DNA from: Acidithiobacillus ferrooxidans ATCC 23270
GTDB lineage: Bacteria > Pseudomonadota > Gammaproteobacteria > Acidithiobacillales > Acidithiobacillaceae
Length of the DNA: 64,000 bases
Direction: 5' to 3'
Assembly: GCF_000021485.1 (NCBI RefSeq)
Contig: NC_011761.1
Location: 1,704,001-1,768,000, forward strand
Shown: piece after piece, positions 9,192 to 18,975 of the stretch
How the letters are laid out: every line of letters begins with the position of its first letter
Numbering within the stretch: the stretch's first letter is position 1
Program-made: the position numbers and the translations under genes
Notes under the pieces: generated by a model
The model's input: only the letters and a program-made list of their open reading frames with translations
What the model was told of the DNA's origin: nothing
Database searches by the model: none

Positions 9192-10694
9192 CTACATGGG
9201 GCCGCTCAAAGCGACACGCTGCACCAGGGCGTCCATTCGTCTGCGGATACGCTCTTCAGAGCCTCGGAAATGTTCAACCAAAATGGCAAACGCATATTGT
9301 GGGTGGCCGAGGTTATCCCGAATAAAACCAGCAAGAGACAACGCATCGCGCAGAGTACCCGTTTTGGCTTGCACCGTACCCGCAGGCAGAGCGCTCAGAC
9401 GATGCCGGAGCGTTCCATCTTCGGCATTGACCGGCAGCGAATCGCGCCAGGAGCCCCCCCAGGGTTCCTGATAAGAGTGCAACAGCATACGCACCAGATC
9501 TGCGGCGCTGAGGCGATCCTCACGAGATAATCCGCAGCCATCTACCAGTCGAGATTGGGTGTCAAGTATACCGTTCACAGAAAGCCAACGGTGCAAGCCC
9601 TGCATGGTCGATGCACGGCTTCCATCACCGCCGCGAGCCAGATCCGCATCCCGGAGCAGTACTTCTACATGGGTGTTTTCACTCACCTTGTTGGCCACCG
9701 TGATCTCCTCCACCAATGGCGGTGACTCGTGTTTGGCCAATAAGGCATAGTGCGCATATCCCCTGGACTGCTTTGCACCGCGCTTGTTGTTCAATGCTTG
9801 GATAGGATTACCTACAAGAATACCCTTTTCCTCCAAAGCCTGTCGCAATGCTACGGCGGCAAAATAGGCTGGATCAGGCTGCGCCAGCATCGCGGCAAAA
9901 ATACCGCCCTTGGCGGAAATCGCGCCAGTCAATAGATATCCGCTTCCAGATTTTTCCAGGCGTACGGGACGAATGGGATCCTCCGCCGAAACGGTGATCA
10001 CCGTGTTCCGAATGAACCCTCCCGGGTTGGGCATGATCTCGGCGTTGGTGCGTACCCCCGGGGCCCGCCCCGGTCTGATTCGTACCGCGATCATGGCGTC
10101 GTTGAACATGAGTGCATGGATCGGTGCGCCATACCAATAGCGCTGATCCTGTTCCGTCCAACCCGGTAGCGCGCTATCTGCGGGAAAGTACGTGGCATCG
10201 GCCAGAATACCCTCCGGAATTTGGCGAACACCCGCAGCCCATACTTGAGCGGCAAGCATGCGCATAGGGTACATGGGGTCATCTCGTACTGTTCGCCTGA
10301 CAAACGGGAAGCGACGGCTGGAAAGATCGGGGTCGCCACCCCCCAGAAAAATCAAGGGCCCCCGCACTACGCCATCATCGATGGTCCGGGCCAGTATCCG
10401 AGTTTTCTGGTGAGATTCAGGCCCCAGTTCGTGCAGAATATACGCTGTGGTCAGCAGCTTCGCTGTGGACGCAGGCAGTTGTCCATGATCTGCCTGCACA
10501 CTCAGAGTGGGCCTGCCCTTTTGCACATCCTGAATCAGAATACTCCATTGGCCGTCGCCAAACTGGGTGTTTGCGTCCTTCTGGCCGGTAGCGGCGATAG
10601 CGGGCATAAGCCAGAAAAACGGCAATATCCCGACAAAAAAATACCGCCATAACCGGCCTCCATCCCCTTTCCACAGCCTCCCATCCGAACGCAT
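9192..10694 (-). CDS. dacB: D-alanyl-D-alanine carboxypeptidase/endopeptidase (PBP4 type)
   Basis: A 500-residue class C penicillin-binding protein of the peptidase S13 family. A signal sequence spans residues about 14-35. The serine active site is STAK (S76-K79), the second motif SEN is at 338-340, and KTG is at 444-446. PBP4 trims and cleaves peptide cross-links in periplasmic peptidoglycan. The AmpG-like gene lies 33 bases upstream on the same strand. This pairs wall turnover with possible muropeptide uptake. Confidence 0.93.
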   Translation of the reverse strand: MRSDGRLWKGDGGRLWRYFFVGILPFFWLMPAIAATGQKDANTQFGDGQWSILIQDVQKGRPTLSVQADHGQLPASTAKLLTTAYILHELGPESHQKTRILARTIDDGVVRGPLIFLGGGDPDLSSRRFPFVRRTVRDDPMYPMRMLAAQVWAAGVRQIPEGILADATYFPADSALPGWTEQDQRYWYGAPIHALMFNDAMIAVRIRPGRAPGVRTNAEIMPNPGGFIRNTVITVSAEDPIRPVRLEKSGSGYLLTGAISAKGGIFAAMLAQPDPAYFAAVALRQALEEKGILVGNPIQALNNKRGAKQSRGYAHYALLAKHESPPLVEEITVANKVSENTHVEVLLRDADLARGGDGSRASTMQGLHRWLSVNGILDTQSRLVDGCGLSREDRLSAADLVRMLLHSYQEPWGGSWRDSLPVNAEDGTLRHRLSALPAGTVQAKTGTLRDALSLAGFIRDNLGHPQYAFAILVEHFRGSEERIRRRMDALVQRVALSGPM

Positions 10695-10727
10695 CGTTTC
10701 GCTCCGATTTATAATTGTATGATACTA

Positions 10728-11966
10728 TTAGACGTTTTCATCAAAAAGGTCCGATCCCGGCATGGATTCCTGACGATCTGTAAACAGGACCGCCGGCATG
10801 CGCAGCGCCAACCACAAACTAGGTAGTGCCGCCGCAAACGCCAGTAGAAAGAATTCCACAAATCCCACCTGTGCTGCAAGAAAACCGCTAAATCCGCCGA
10901 CAACCGTGGCTGCCACGGACATCAGGGCGGAGCCAATAGCAAAATGCGTGGCCTGGTAATCACCCCGACAACGCTGCATGAGGAAGACCATCAAAACGGC
11001 GGTGCCGAGACCCGCCGCAGCCTGCTCAAAGGCCACTGTGACACCTACCCACCACACAGAGGGCATCACCCAGGCCAGCCACGCATAGGCCGGAATCGCC
11101 AGGGATTGAATCAACGTCAACGGCAGCAATGCATGGCGCAACCCCCAACGGGATATGATGATACCGCCCAGCAAGGCGCCTCCGATAGTCGTCACCGTCC
11201 CTACTGTTCCGGTGAGAATGCCGCGCGCCATCAAGCCGTAGCCCAAATGACTGAGAAACGGAGTCACCATAGCCGCCATCATGGCGTCGCCCGCGCGGAA
11301 AAGCAGGATAAAAGCCAGTGCCCAAAGAATCCCTGGTTGCTGCATGTAGGTGGTGAAAGCTTCGCGCACGGCGTGCCAATGCTGTCCTTTGTGACTCGTG
11401 GACGGGGGCGATGGCGGCAGTGCGCGCTGATGAAAAGCCGCCAATCCCCATAACATCACCGCCGCAGTTAAAAAACAGGCGATCCAGGATATCCACCCGG
11501 CGACAATGACCAGCACGCCGTTTCCCACCAGCATGGCAATCCGATAGGCTGCAACCCGCAATCCGGAAAAAGCCGCCTGATCGGATGGGCTGAGTGTCTG
11601 GATATAATACCCGTCTACGGACATATCATGGGTGGCCGACAGGAAGGCCATTAACATAAAAATTTTGGCGGCGAGGTCCAGATTCAGGTGCTGTGCTGGC
11701 CAGATCAGCAAGGCGGCCACGCCACCCAAGATGATTTCCATCACCACAAGCCAACGCTTTTTGTCCGCGAAAAGGTCGATCAAGGGGCTCCAGAATAGTT
11801 TCAAATTCCAGGGTAGTCCGAAAAACGAGAGTAGTCCGATAACCTGCAAGCTGGCGCCTGCATAGGTAAAAAACTGTACGGACACCTGTTGCACCAGCGA
11901 ATAGGGCAACCCTTCCGCGTAATAGGTGCTGGAAATCCATCTGAATGTCTTAAATTTTTTCCGCAA
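10728..11966 (-). CDS. ampG: AmpG-like MFS permease
   Basis: A 412-residue membrane protein with about 12 hydrophobic segments. The N-terminal block contains YYAEGLPYSL and FFGLPWNLKLFWSPLIDLF, the hallmark of the AmpG/SLC33 branch. AmpG imports anhydro-muropeptides for cell-wall recycling; the neighbouring dacB fits this role. The start is TTG at 11966, where family similarity begins. No in-frame ATG lies before the first conserved block. Other AmpG-like proteins carry different cargo, so the substrate is inferred. Confidence 0.8.
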   Translation of the reverse strand: MRKKFKTFRWISSTYYAEGLPYSLVQQVSVQFFTYAGASLQVIGLLSFFGLPWNLKLFWSPLIDLFADKKRWLVVMEIILGGVAALLIWPAQHLNLDLAAKIFMLMAFLSATHDMSVDGYYIQTLSPSDQAAFSGLRVAAYRIAMLVGNGVLVIVAGWISWIACFLTAAVMLWGLAAFHQRALPPSPPSTSHKGQHWHAVREAFTTYMQQPGILWALAFILLFRAGDAMMAAMVTPFLSHLGYGLMARGILTGTVGTVTTIGGALLGGIIISRWGLRHALLPLTLIQSLAIPAYAWLAWVMPSVWWVGVTVAFEQAAAGLGTAVLMVFLMQRCRGDYQATHFAIGSALMSVAATVVGGFSGFLAAQVGFVEFFLLAFAAALPSLWLALRMPAVLFTDRQESMPGSDLFDENV

Positions 11967-11980
11967 TGTTCATCCAGATA

Positions 11981-12006
11981 TAAAAAACCCCCGCAGAGCG
12001 GGGGTT
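11981..12006 (-). terminator. Rho-independent terminator of the cytochrome c gene
   Basis: AACCCCCGC (11986-11994) pairs perfectly with GCGGGGGTT (11998-12006) around a 3-base loop. On the minus strand the stem is followed by TTTTTTA. It lies 20 bases after the cytochrome gene stop and separates it from ampG. Confidence 0.9.
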
Positions 12007-12025
12007 AGACGACCAAAGAAATCCA

Positions 12026-12526
12026 CTAATCAGATTTTGGGGGAGCGACAGGCTTTTGCGCCAACACCCATGAAACCAATTCCTCGGCTTCCACGGGGGT
12101 CACGCTCTGCGCCGGCATGGGCATGGAGCCCCATACTCCGGACACGCCGTGCTCAATAGCGTACTTTAACGTTGCTATCGCCTTGGGATCGCGCTGATAC
12201 CGGTAGGCGACCCAAGCAAAAGCAGGCCCGAGGACTTTGCTATCTACCTGATGACAGGCGAAACAGCCCTTGGCTTCCGCCAGCGACCGCTCCGTCGTCA
12301 ATACCTCAACCAGGTGCTTATCTCCTTCTCGCTCGCCAAGCCCAGGCGGCGCCACACTTCCACCATGCCCATCACTCCGGGCAGTTCCAGAACTCTGCCT
12401 GCTGTCCGCCACCGGGCTGCCAGTAGAACTACCAACCGGCGCAGTAGCAGATCCGTCCTTCCTGGCACAAGCGGTGGCCAGACTGATGACGCCGACTAGC
12501 ATCAGAAAGCGCACAACTGGCCTCAT
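12026..12526 (-). CDS. Cytochrome c lipoprotein
   Basis: A 166-residue class I c-type cytochrome. The N-terminus is a lipoprotein signal with Cys20 in SLATAC. A linker rich in S, G and T runs to about residue 75. The haem site is CFACH (88-92), with likely axial Met at 135 or 137 in SMPMPAQ. The size of the haem domain is that of the cytochrome c-551/552 group. A membrane-tethered periplasmic electron carrier is the likely role; its partner is unknown. The preceding small lipoprotein has a very similar leader. Confidence 0.88.
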   Translation of the reverse strand: MRPVVRFLMLVGVISLATACARKDGSATAPVGSSTGSPVADSRQSSGTARSDGHGGSVAPPGLGEREGDKHLVEVLTTERSLAEAKGCFACHQVDSKVLGPAFAWVAYRYQRDPKAIATLKYAIEHGVSGVWGSMPMPAQSVTPVEAEELVSWVLAQKPVAPPKSD

Positions 12527-12600
12527 ACCAAACTCACCATTGTAGTGCGCTCCCGATGTCCAGCTCTGAACGAGCCCGTGTAGACCTGTGGAGTGCCGAA

Positions 12601-12858
12601 TCAGCTCGCGGAAGAAGTGTCGCTGCTGGTGGCGCTGGCACTAGGTGCTGCGGATTCCATTGGTGCCATGGCGCTGCTGCCCGTATTGTCGGTGGCCGCC
12701 GGAGCGGCAGACTCGGTGGTGGTGGTCGCCGGGGCAGCGGAGCTGCTGGCAGATGCAGTAGTGGACTCTTCCTTCTTGGCGCAAGCTGAGGCAAGCGCGA
12801 TGGCACCTGCAACAAGAATGATCCGGGCAACAGGCTTGATCTTGGCAATATCCAACAT
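12601..12858 (-). CDS. Small Ala/Ser/Thr-rich lipoprotein
   Basis: An 85-residue protein. The lipobox is in IALASACAKKE (Cys26). The rest is low-complexity A, S, T and P with no folded domain visible. The lipobox region resembles that of the downstream cytochrome (LATACARKD against LASACAKKE), so the leaders may share an origin. An AAGGAGAG ribosome site precedes the ATG. It is probably co-transcribed with the cytochrome gene 74 bases downstream, as no terminator lies between them. Function unknown; it could be a periplasmic spacer. Confidence 0.75.
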   Translation of the reverse strand: MLDIAKIKPVARIILVAGAIALASACAKKEESTTASASSSAAPATTTTESAAPAATDNTGSSAMAPMESAAPSASATSSDTSSAS

Positions 12859-13056
12859 GTTTTAACTCTCCTTACGTAGGTTTTACAAGATGACCGCGTC
12901 AGTAGCTAAATGGTATAGCGCAAATGACTTCATAATGGTAGCACTAATTTCCCTTGTGCCAAACAGTCCCCAGCACTCTACCGGCAGCGGAGGGGGATCA
13001 GCATCGAACACCTCGACGGTACCCGGCAGGTACGGCAGGTTTGCTCCGCCCTCGGG

Positions 13057-13088
13057 TTGTATAATAGGATATGCAGGTATACTATAAT
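13057..13088 (+). promoter_or_regulatory. Possible promoter of the desaturase gene
   Basis: TTGTAT at 13057-13062 and a consensus TATAAT at 13083-13088 lie 20 bases apart, 36 bases before the desaturase ATG. The -10 is strong; the spacing is longer than ideal, so the -35 assignment is weak. Confidence 0.4.
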
Positions 13089-13123
13089 GCCATGAAAACG
13101 GATTTGCCAGGGAGTACATTGCT

Positions 13124-14248
13124 ATGCCACTTACCTCTTCCAATGCTGACTTTGAGGCATTGCGCCCCGTCAAGCTTCAAACCATCCGGGACGTGATTCG
13201 GCCGGAACGCTACCAGCGATCAACAGGCATCGCCCTCGCGTGGTACATGTTTGACGCAATTTTCTACCTCTCCGCCATCACCGGCGCCCTTCTCGCCGGA
13301 CCTTGGTGGCTCAAGCTGTTATTCGGACTGCTTGCGGGGTCGGCGGTGGCCTCTATGTTCGTCTGGGCACACGACGCAGCGCACGGCGCCCTCTTCCAGA
13401 GCAAGCGCACTGCCGAGATCTTGGGCACCATCTTCATGCTGCCGTCGCTGAACATGTACCGCCTCTGGGCCTTTGGGCACAATCGCGTGCATCACGGTTT
13501 TACCAGCCTGAGCACCATCGACTGGGTATGGCGCCCCTGGACTCCCCAGGAGTACAGAAGCAAAACGGTTTGGCAGAAGATGATCTATCGGTTGGAACGT
13601 AGTCCTTATACTTGCGCCCTGCACTACTTGTTGCGTATCTGGTGGCCGGGCATGGTCCGTTTCAAAGTAGACGCCAAAAACAAAGATCGTTGGCCATTCT
13701 TCTACAGCAAGATGGTAACGCTGGTGTTTTTTATAAGTTTTTCCGCGTTGGCATACTGGATCTCCGGTCCGATGGGTATCATTGCGGCCGTTATTCTGCC
13801 TTTCTTGGTGTTCAACTATTACATCGCGCTGTTTGTCTTTCTCCACCACACGCATCCCAATGTGCCATTTTTCTCGGAAAAGGAGGAATGGAGCCAGAGT
13901 ATTGGCCAGCTTTATTGCAGCATAATCGTACGTTGCTCCAAGGTCAGCGAGTACCTGATCCATAACATCCTGATCCATACACCGCACCACGTTGATCCAC
14001 GGATACCCTTCTATCGCCTGAAAGGGGCTTACGAAGATTTACGTGCAGAGTACGGCCAGTACATTCATGAAACGCGCTTCGGCTTTTTTGAGATTCGGCG
14101 TATCTTCAAGGAATGCAAGTTATATGACTACGAGGGAAAATCTTGGTTGAGTTTCCGGTCCGGCCGTAGCTGGATTGAGGAGAAGGCTGCGGACATCGCT
14201 GCCTCCGCTACCTCTTCCGTATATCAGCCCGGCAAGACCGCACACTGA
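13124..14248 (+). CDS. Membrane fatty acid desaturase
   Basis: A 374-residue integral-membrane desaturase. Histidine boxes that bind the di-iron centre are HDAAH (83-87), HNRVHH (119-124) and HTPHH (285-289), with a further HHTHP at 241-245. Hydrophobic hairpins lie between them. The pattern is that of the acyl-lipid omega desaturase (DesA) group, which inserts double bonds into membrane fatty acids. The product's regioselectivity cannot be read from sequence. An AGGGAG ribosome site precedes the ATG. It is transcribed alone. Confidence 0.88.
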   Translation: MPLTSSNADFEALRPVKLQTIRDVIRPERYQRSTGIALAWYMFDAIFYLSAITGALLAGPWWLKLLFGLLAGSAVASMFVWAHDAAHGALFQSKRTAEILGTIFMLPSLNMYRLWAFGHNRVHHGFTSLSTIDWVWRPWTPQEYRSKTVWQKMIYRLERSPYTCALHYLLRIWWPGMVRFKVDAKNKDRWPFFYSKMVTLVFFISFSALAYWISGPMGIIAAVILPFLVFNYYIALFVFLHHTHPNVPFFSEKEEWSQSIGQLYCSIIVRCSKVSEYLIHNILIHTPHHVDPRIPFYRLKGAYEDLRAEYGQYIHETRFGFFEIRRIFKECKLYDYEGKSWLSFRSGRSWIEEKAADIAASATSSVYQPGKTAH

Positions 14249-14306
14249 CTGGGGGCGCCCTTGATGGTGTGCCGTGGTTCTTTGTATGCCGGCCGACACC
14301 TCCCGG

Positions 14307-14711
14307 TTATGACTCGTCTTCCGAGAGTTCCGGGTGGTGTTTTTCCTGTACCGGAGACGGTGTATGAAGTGCCTGGAGGTGCAGGATTTTCATAAGTCGT
14401 TCCACCAATGGGTATAAAAGTACTGCAGATACCGCCAGGTAGACCACCCCTGAGTACAAGGCGTAGGCGCTGGCGAAAAGTTTCGCGCAGGTACCATGCA
14501 AACTGGCAACGGGCCCCATACCGCTCAGAATCATGCTCGCATTGAGCAGGCTATCGATCCAATCGATATGCGCCAACAGATGATAGCCCAGCATGCCCAT
14601 TCCGAGGGAAAGCAGCATCAGACCCAGGGCAGCACCGGCATAGCGTAATTGTCGCCACAGAAACTCCGTCCGGGTGAGCAAGTGCAGTGGTTGATGCGCG
14701 CGTGTATTCAT
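14307..14711 (-). CDS. Conserved inner-membrane protein, unknown function
   Basis: A 134-residue protein with three hydrophobic segments: about 26-47, 60-70 (weak) and 80-107. The conserved-looking stretch is MGPVASLHGTCAKLFASAY, which resembles small proteins of many Proteobacteria with no assigned role. The C-terminal tail is charged and polar (SELEDES-like). I would not call it an ion channel on this evidence. Confidence 0.6.
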   Translation of the reverse strand: MNTRAHQPLHLLTRTEFLWRQLRYAGAALGLMLLSLGMGMLGYHLLAHIDWIDSLLNASMILSGMGPVASLHGTCAKLFASAYALYSGVVYLAVSAVLLYPLVERLMKILHLQALHTPSPVQEKHHPELSEDES

Positions 14712-14745
14712 GGAGCTACCCCGTTTTTCGAAAAATGTCGGGCTG

Positions 14746-15747
14746 TCAGCCGTAGTACTGGCGATACCAGGTCACAAAGCGCTGGAGACCCGTCCGTAAA
14801 GGGGTGTTTGGGGCAAAGCCCACGCTCTGCTGTAACGCGGTAACGTCGGCATAGGTAGCCACCACGTCGCCATCCTGCATGGGAAGCCATTCAATTTGCG
14901 CGGACTTGCCGAGGCACTCCTCCAGAATGCGGATAAAATCCGTGAGTGCAACGGGTGTGTGGTTACCGATATTCTGAATGCAGAAGGGGGCGGCACTGCT
15001 TGCAGGGTCTTCCGGCCAGATATCCTGCGCTTCTGGCGCACGTGGAATGAGTCGCGCCACCCCTTCGATGATGTCATCGATATAAGTGTAATCGCGCTGC
15101 ATCTGGCCGTGGTTGAATACGGGGATGGGATGCCCGGCCAGGATTTTCTGCGTAAAGCTGAAATAGGCCATATCGGGACGCCCCCAAGGGCCATAGACTG
15201 TAAAAAACCGCAATCCAGTACTGGGAATACCATAAAGATGAGCGTAGCTGTGCGCCATGAGCTCACCTGCCCGCTTGGTGGCCGCATAAAGGCTGACTGG
15301 ATGATCTACCGGGTCATGGACACTGTAAGGCAAACGATTGTTGGCACCATATACCGAACTGGAAGAAGCGAAAAGCAGATGATCGACCCCCTGCGCCCGG
15401 CAGCCCTCCAGCACATTCAGAAAACCAACGACATTACTGTCCACGTAGCTGTGCGGTGCTTTCAGGGAGTGCCGCACCCCTGCCTGAGCCGCGAGGTTGA
15501 CGACGGCATCAAAGTGGGGGCCTGCAAAAAGCGTCTGCATACCCTCGCGATCTGCCAGATCCAGAGGTTGGAACTGGAAGGCTGGGTGCCCCTCCAGTTG
15601 CGCCAGACGGCCGCGTTTCAGGCCGGGATCGTAGTAGTCATTGAGGTTGTCTATCCCGCTGACAACCCAGCCATCGGCCAACAGACGACGCGCCAGATGA
15701 AACCCGATAAAACCCGCAGCACCGGTAATAAGTATTCTGCCTTCCAT
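14746..15747 (-). CDS. Nucleotide-sugar epimerase (UDP-glucuronate 4-epimerase type)
   Basis: A 333-residue extended short-chain dehydrogenase. The NAD site is ITGAAGFIG near the N-terminus. The catalytic S-YxxxK is seen as ASSSSVYG with YAATK. The block DNLNDYYDPGLKRGRL and the motif RFFTVYGPWGRPDMA are typical of UDP-glucuronate 4-epimerases used for surface polysaccharide. I choose the ATG at 15747 because it overlaps the hldD stop (TGATG). Homology also begins there, while the open frame extends upstream to 15771. Confidence 0.85.
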   Translation of the reverse strand: MEGRILITGAAGFIGFHLARRLLADGWVVSGIDNLNDYYDPGLKRGRLAQLEGHPAFQFQPLDLADREGMQTLFAGPHFDAVVNLAAQAGVRHSLKAPHSYVDSNVVGFLNVLEGCRAQGVDHLLFASSSSVYGANNRLPYSVHDPVDHPVSLYAATKRAGELMAHSYAHLYGIPSTGLRFFTVYGPWGRPDMAYFSFTQKILAGHPIPVFNHGQMQRDYTYIDDIIEGVARLIPRAPEAQDIWPEDPASSAAPFCIQNIGNHTPVALTDFIRILEECLGKSAQIEWLPMQDGDVVATYADVTALQQSVGFAPNTPLRTGLQRFVTWYRQYYG

Positions 15748-16736
15748 CAGGTCGTCCGTTCCGTGAGCCATTGCACATAGCGATCCACCCCCTGTCCCAC
15801 GGTCAGAAAGGTTCTGTCATATCCTGCACCGCGCAGTTTACTGATTTCCGCCTGGGTGAAGCTCTGGTACTTACCATTCAGGGCTTCGGGCATATTGACG
15901 TAACGAATGGCCTGCGTTTTCTGCAGTGCGGGCAGGGTCAGTGTCGGGCGGTTAGCGCGGTGCTCCAAGCTATTGATGACGGCGACTGCCATCTCGTTGA
16001 AACTCTGCGCCTGTCCTGTGCCTACATTGTAAATTCCGCTGTGCGGGTGATCCAGGAAATGCATGTTGACGGAAACCACATCGTCTATATAAATGAAATC
16101 GCGCCGTTGTTCACCATCGGCATAGCTGCCAGACCCGGCAAACAGGCGAACATGATTGTCCAGCCGATATTGGTTGTAAAAATGCAGCGCTACTGAGGCC
16201 ATGCGGTTTTTGTGAAACTCGCGTGGACCGTAGACGTTAAAATAACGAAAGCCATGTACCGGCGCCCGCAAATCCGTCCAGATCTGCCGGAGATACTGGT
16301 CGAACTGAAACTTGCTGAATCCGTAGACGTTGAGGGGCGATTCGGCGTAGCGCTCCTCGACAAAGATACCAGTCATGCCGTAGACCGAGGCGCTGGAGGC
16401 ATAAAGGAAGGGGACATCATGATGTTGGCACCAATGCAGCAGCACTTTGCTGAAGGTGAAGTTGTTTTCCATGACATAACGGCCATCTGTCGCCATCGTA
16501 TCGGAGCATGCGCCTTCATGGAAAACGGCTTCGACACCCTTCAGATGTTTGTTCTCTATCAGTCGAAGAAAAGCCTCTGCCTCCATGTAGTCGGCAATTT
16601 CCAGATCGGTGAGATTGAGAAACTTGTCGGCGCGGCTCAGATGGTCGACGACGAGAATATCCGTAATGCCCCGTTGATTGAGGGCCTGCACGAGATTGGC
16701 GCCGATAAAACCGGCCCCGCCAGTGACGATATACAT
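15747..16736 (-). CDS. hldD: ADP-L-glycero-D-manno-heptose 6-epimerase
   Basis: A 329-residue NADP-binding epimerase. TGGAGFIGANLV is the Rossmann motif at residues 5-16. Characteristic HldD blocks are DYMEAEAFL, FHEGACSDTMATDG, YASSASVYG and YNVGTGQAQSFNEMA. It makes ADP-heptose for the lipopolysaccharide inner core in the cytoplasm. It is translationally coupled to the downstream sugar epimerase, so both probably serve surface glycans. Confidence 0.95.
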   Translation of the reverse strand: MYIVTGGAGFIGANLVQALNQRGITDILVVDHLSRADKFLNLTDLEIADYMEAEAFLRLIENKHLKGVEAVFHEGACSDTMATDGRYVMENNFTFSKVLLHWCQHHDVPFLYASSASVYGMTGIFVEERYAESPLNVYGFSKFQFDQYLRQIWTDLRAPVHGFRYFNVYGPREFHKNRMASVALHFYNQYRLDNHVRLFAGSGSYADGEQRRDFIYIDDVVSVNMHFLDHPHSGIYNVGTGQAQSFNEMAVAVINSLEHRANRPTLTLPALQKTQAIRYVNMPEALNGKYQSFTQAEISKLRGAGYDRTFLTVGQGVDRYVQWLTERTT

Positions 16737-16894
16737 GCGTACTCCTCCTTTTGCGGCTATGATAACAGAAAGCAGGCACCTTCCTATAAGGTACCATCAC
16801 TCTGCTCTTTCCCCAGGCTCACACCTGCCCTATTCCTGCTGCAAAAATCAGATAGTGCCCTATAGAGGGGGCACTGCCATGTCCGAGGAGGAAC

Positions 16895-18880
16895 ATGCAA
16901 GATCACGGCCTGTTGACGATCATCCTGCTCTTGGCTACCGGAGTGCTGCTGGTTGGCTTTCTGCGTCATCTGCGTCTGCCGGCAGTCTTTGCATATCTTT
17001 TGACAGGTGTCATTCTGGGTCCGCACGCCCTGGCCGTAGTGCCCGATCTTGCCAGCACCCGACAGCTTGCCGCCTTCGGGGTGGTTTTTCTGATGTTTAC
17101 CATTGGTCTGGAATTCAGTCTCGCGCAGTTCCTGAGCATGCGCCGCCTGGTATTTGGCATGGGACTGGCGCAGGTCGTTCTGACCAGTCTGGTCTTTGTC
17201 GGCATCGCGTTGCTCATCCCGCTCTCCTGGAAAACGGGGGTGATCCTCGGTGGAATTTTGGCCATGTCATCCACTGCCATGGTGGTGCGGGCGCTGGCTG
17301 AAAAAATGGAAATACAGACCCGGCATGGGCGTATCGCCGTAAGTGTACTGCTGTTCCAGGATCTCGCCGTAGTCCCCTTACTGATTCTGATCCCTGCGCT
17401 TGCCGGTTCGGCCAACGATCTGGCAGATGATCTGGCCATGGCCGGACTGAAGGCGGTGCTGGTGCTGTTGGTCCTGCTTGTGGTCGGGCGGCCGGTGATG
17501 CGACCCTGGTTTCAGCTCGTGGCCAATCGCAAGTCGACAGAGCTGTTCATGCTCAATGTGTTACTGGTGACCCTCGGACTTGCGTGGATTACCGAACAGG
17601 CCGGATTATCGCTGGCACTGGGTGCTTTTGTAGCAGGAATGCTGATTTCCGAGACGGCTTACCGCTATCAGGTGGAAGCGGATATCGCGCCTTTTCGCGA
17701 TATTTTACTGGGCCTTTTTTTCGTTACCATTGGCATGCTCGTGGATTTGCCGGCATGGTGGGCGAATCTGAGCTGGGTCATCATCGTGCTTGCCATGATT
17801 CTGCTGCTCAAGGGTGCGCTGGTCTGGGGACTCGCACGTCTTTTCGGCTATGAGTCGGGCGTGGCCATGCGCTCAGCCATTGTACTGGCTCAGGCGGGTG
17901 AGTTTGGTTTCGTGCTGCTGGCGTTAGCCAACCAGTATCAATTATTGCCTGCCCATGTGCTGCAACCGGTTCTCGGCGGCATGCTCCTGTCCATGATGCT
18001 CGCACCTGTTCTGGTGGAGCGTAACGGATGGTTGACCCGTCAAATGGTGGGCAGCTATCGCCACCATCGCGATCAGCAACTGGCGGATATCCGTTCGGCA
18101 AATTTGCAGGCGCATGTTGTGCTCTGCGGCTATGGGCGGGTGGGACAGAGTGTGGGGCGGGTTCTGGAAGAAGAGGGTATCCCCTTTGTGGCGCTCGATC
18201 TGGATCCGGTACGGGTGCGCCAGGCGCAGTCCGCGGGCGAGTCCATTTTTTATGGCGACGCCAGTCGTCGCGACGTGTTGCAGGCGGCAGGCATTTTTTC
18301 TGCACGGGCTGTAGTCATTACGTATGCGAATGTCACCTCCAGCCAGAGGGTGCTGTCCATTATCAAGGAACTACGCCCGGACCTGCCAGTCGTCGTGCGG
18401 GCCCACGACGACAGCCAGTTGGAGAGACTGGAGGCCGCCGGCGCTGATGAGGTTGTGCCAGAAGTAACCGAAGGTGCTCTGATGCTGGCCTCGCAGGCCT
18501 TGTTGCTGATCGGTTTTCCGATCAGTACGGTGCTGCGTCGAGTGCGACGTTTCCGGCAAGAGCGTTATCAGTTCTTCCGGGGAGCGTTCTGGGGGAGCTC
18601 GGAACCCGGTGAAGACCAGGGTTCGGCGCGACTGGCTTCCATTGCGCTGGGTGAAACCGCTTTTGCCCTCCATCTCAGCCTGCGCGAGCTGAACCTCACC
18701 AGTTTTGGCGTGGTCGTAGTGGCCGTACGACGCCACGGAATCCGCGGACGTGAGCCGTCTCCCGATACGGTACTGCAACCTGGGGACGTGCTGGTGTTAT
18801 TTGGGACGCCAGCGGCACTTACCCAAGCTGAACTCTACGTGCTCGAAGGCAATAAAGTACAGGAAGCAGCGGCGGTGTAA
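16895..18880 (+). CDS. Kef/CPA2-type cation:proton antiporter with RCK domain
   Basis: A 661-residue protein. About 12 membrane helices occupy residues 1-380. A TrkA-N/RCK nucleotide-binding domain begins at about residue 405 ([19 protein letters not shown]). A TrkA-C domain lies near the end ([15 protein letters not shown]). The architecture is that of YbaL/KefB-type potassium efflux systems. In an acidophile it would help cytoplasmic pH or K+ balance (inference). GAGGAGG precedes the ATG. It is monocistronic by spacing. Confidence 0.88.
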   Translation: MQDHGLLTIILLLATGVLLVGFLRHLRLPAVFAYLLTGVILGPHALAVVPDLASTRQLAAFGVVFLMFTIGLEFSLAQFLSMRRLVFGMGLAQVVLTSLVFVGIALLIPLSWKTGVILGGILAMSSTAMVVRALAEKMEIQTRHGRIAVSVLLFQDLAVVPLLILIPALAGSANDLADDLAMAGLKAVLVLLVLLVVGRPVMRPWFQLVANRKSTELFMLNVLLVTLGLAWITEQAGLSLALGAFVAGMLISETAYRYQVEADIAPFRDILLGLFFVTIGMLVDLPAWWANLSWVIIVLAMILLLKGALVWGLARLFGYESGVAMRSAIVLAQAGEFGFVLLALANQYQLLPAHVLQPVLGGMLLSMMLAPVLVERNGWLTRQMVGSYRHHRDQQLADIRSANLQAHVVLCGYGRVGQSVGRVLEEEGIPFVALDLDPVRVRQAQSAGESIFYGDASRRDVLQAAGIFSARAVVITYANVTSSQRVLSIIKELRPDLPVVVRAHDDSQLERLEAAGADEVVPEVTEGALMLASQALLLIGFPISTVLRRVRRFRQERYQFFRGAFWGSSEPGEDQGSARLASIALGETAFALHLSLRELNLTSFGVVVVAVRRHGIRGREPSPDTVLQPGDVLVLFGTPAALTQAELYVLEGNKVQEAAAV

Positions 18881-18975
18881 GGTGTTGGGCAGGGTGGAGT
18901 GGCAACAATGTGTGTGCGGTGCTATGTTTGCGGACGCCTGTTCAACCGTATGAACCACTTCTCCAGGTACTTTTT

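Noticed and set aside
12899-12960. tRNA-like stretch (GTAGCTAAATGGTATAGC)
   Set aside because: Resembles a D-arm, but no acceptor stem, anticodon arm or T-loop could be built.
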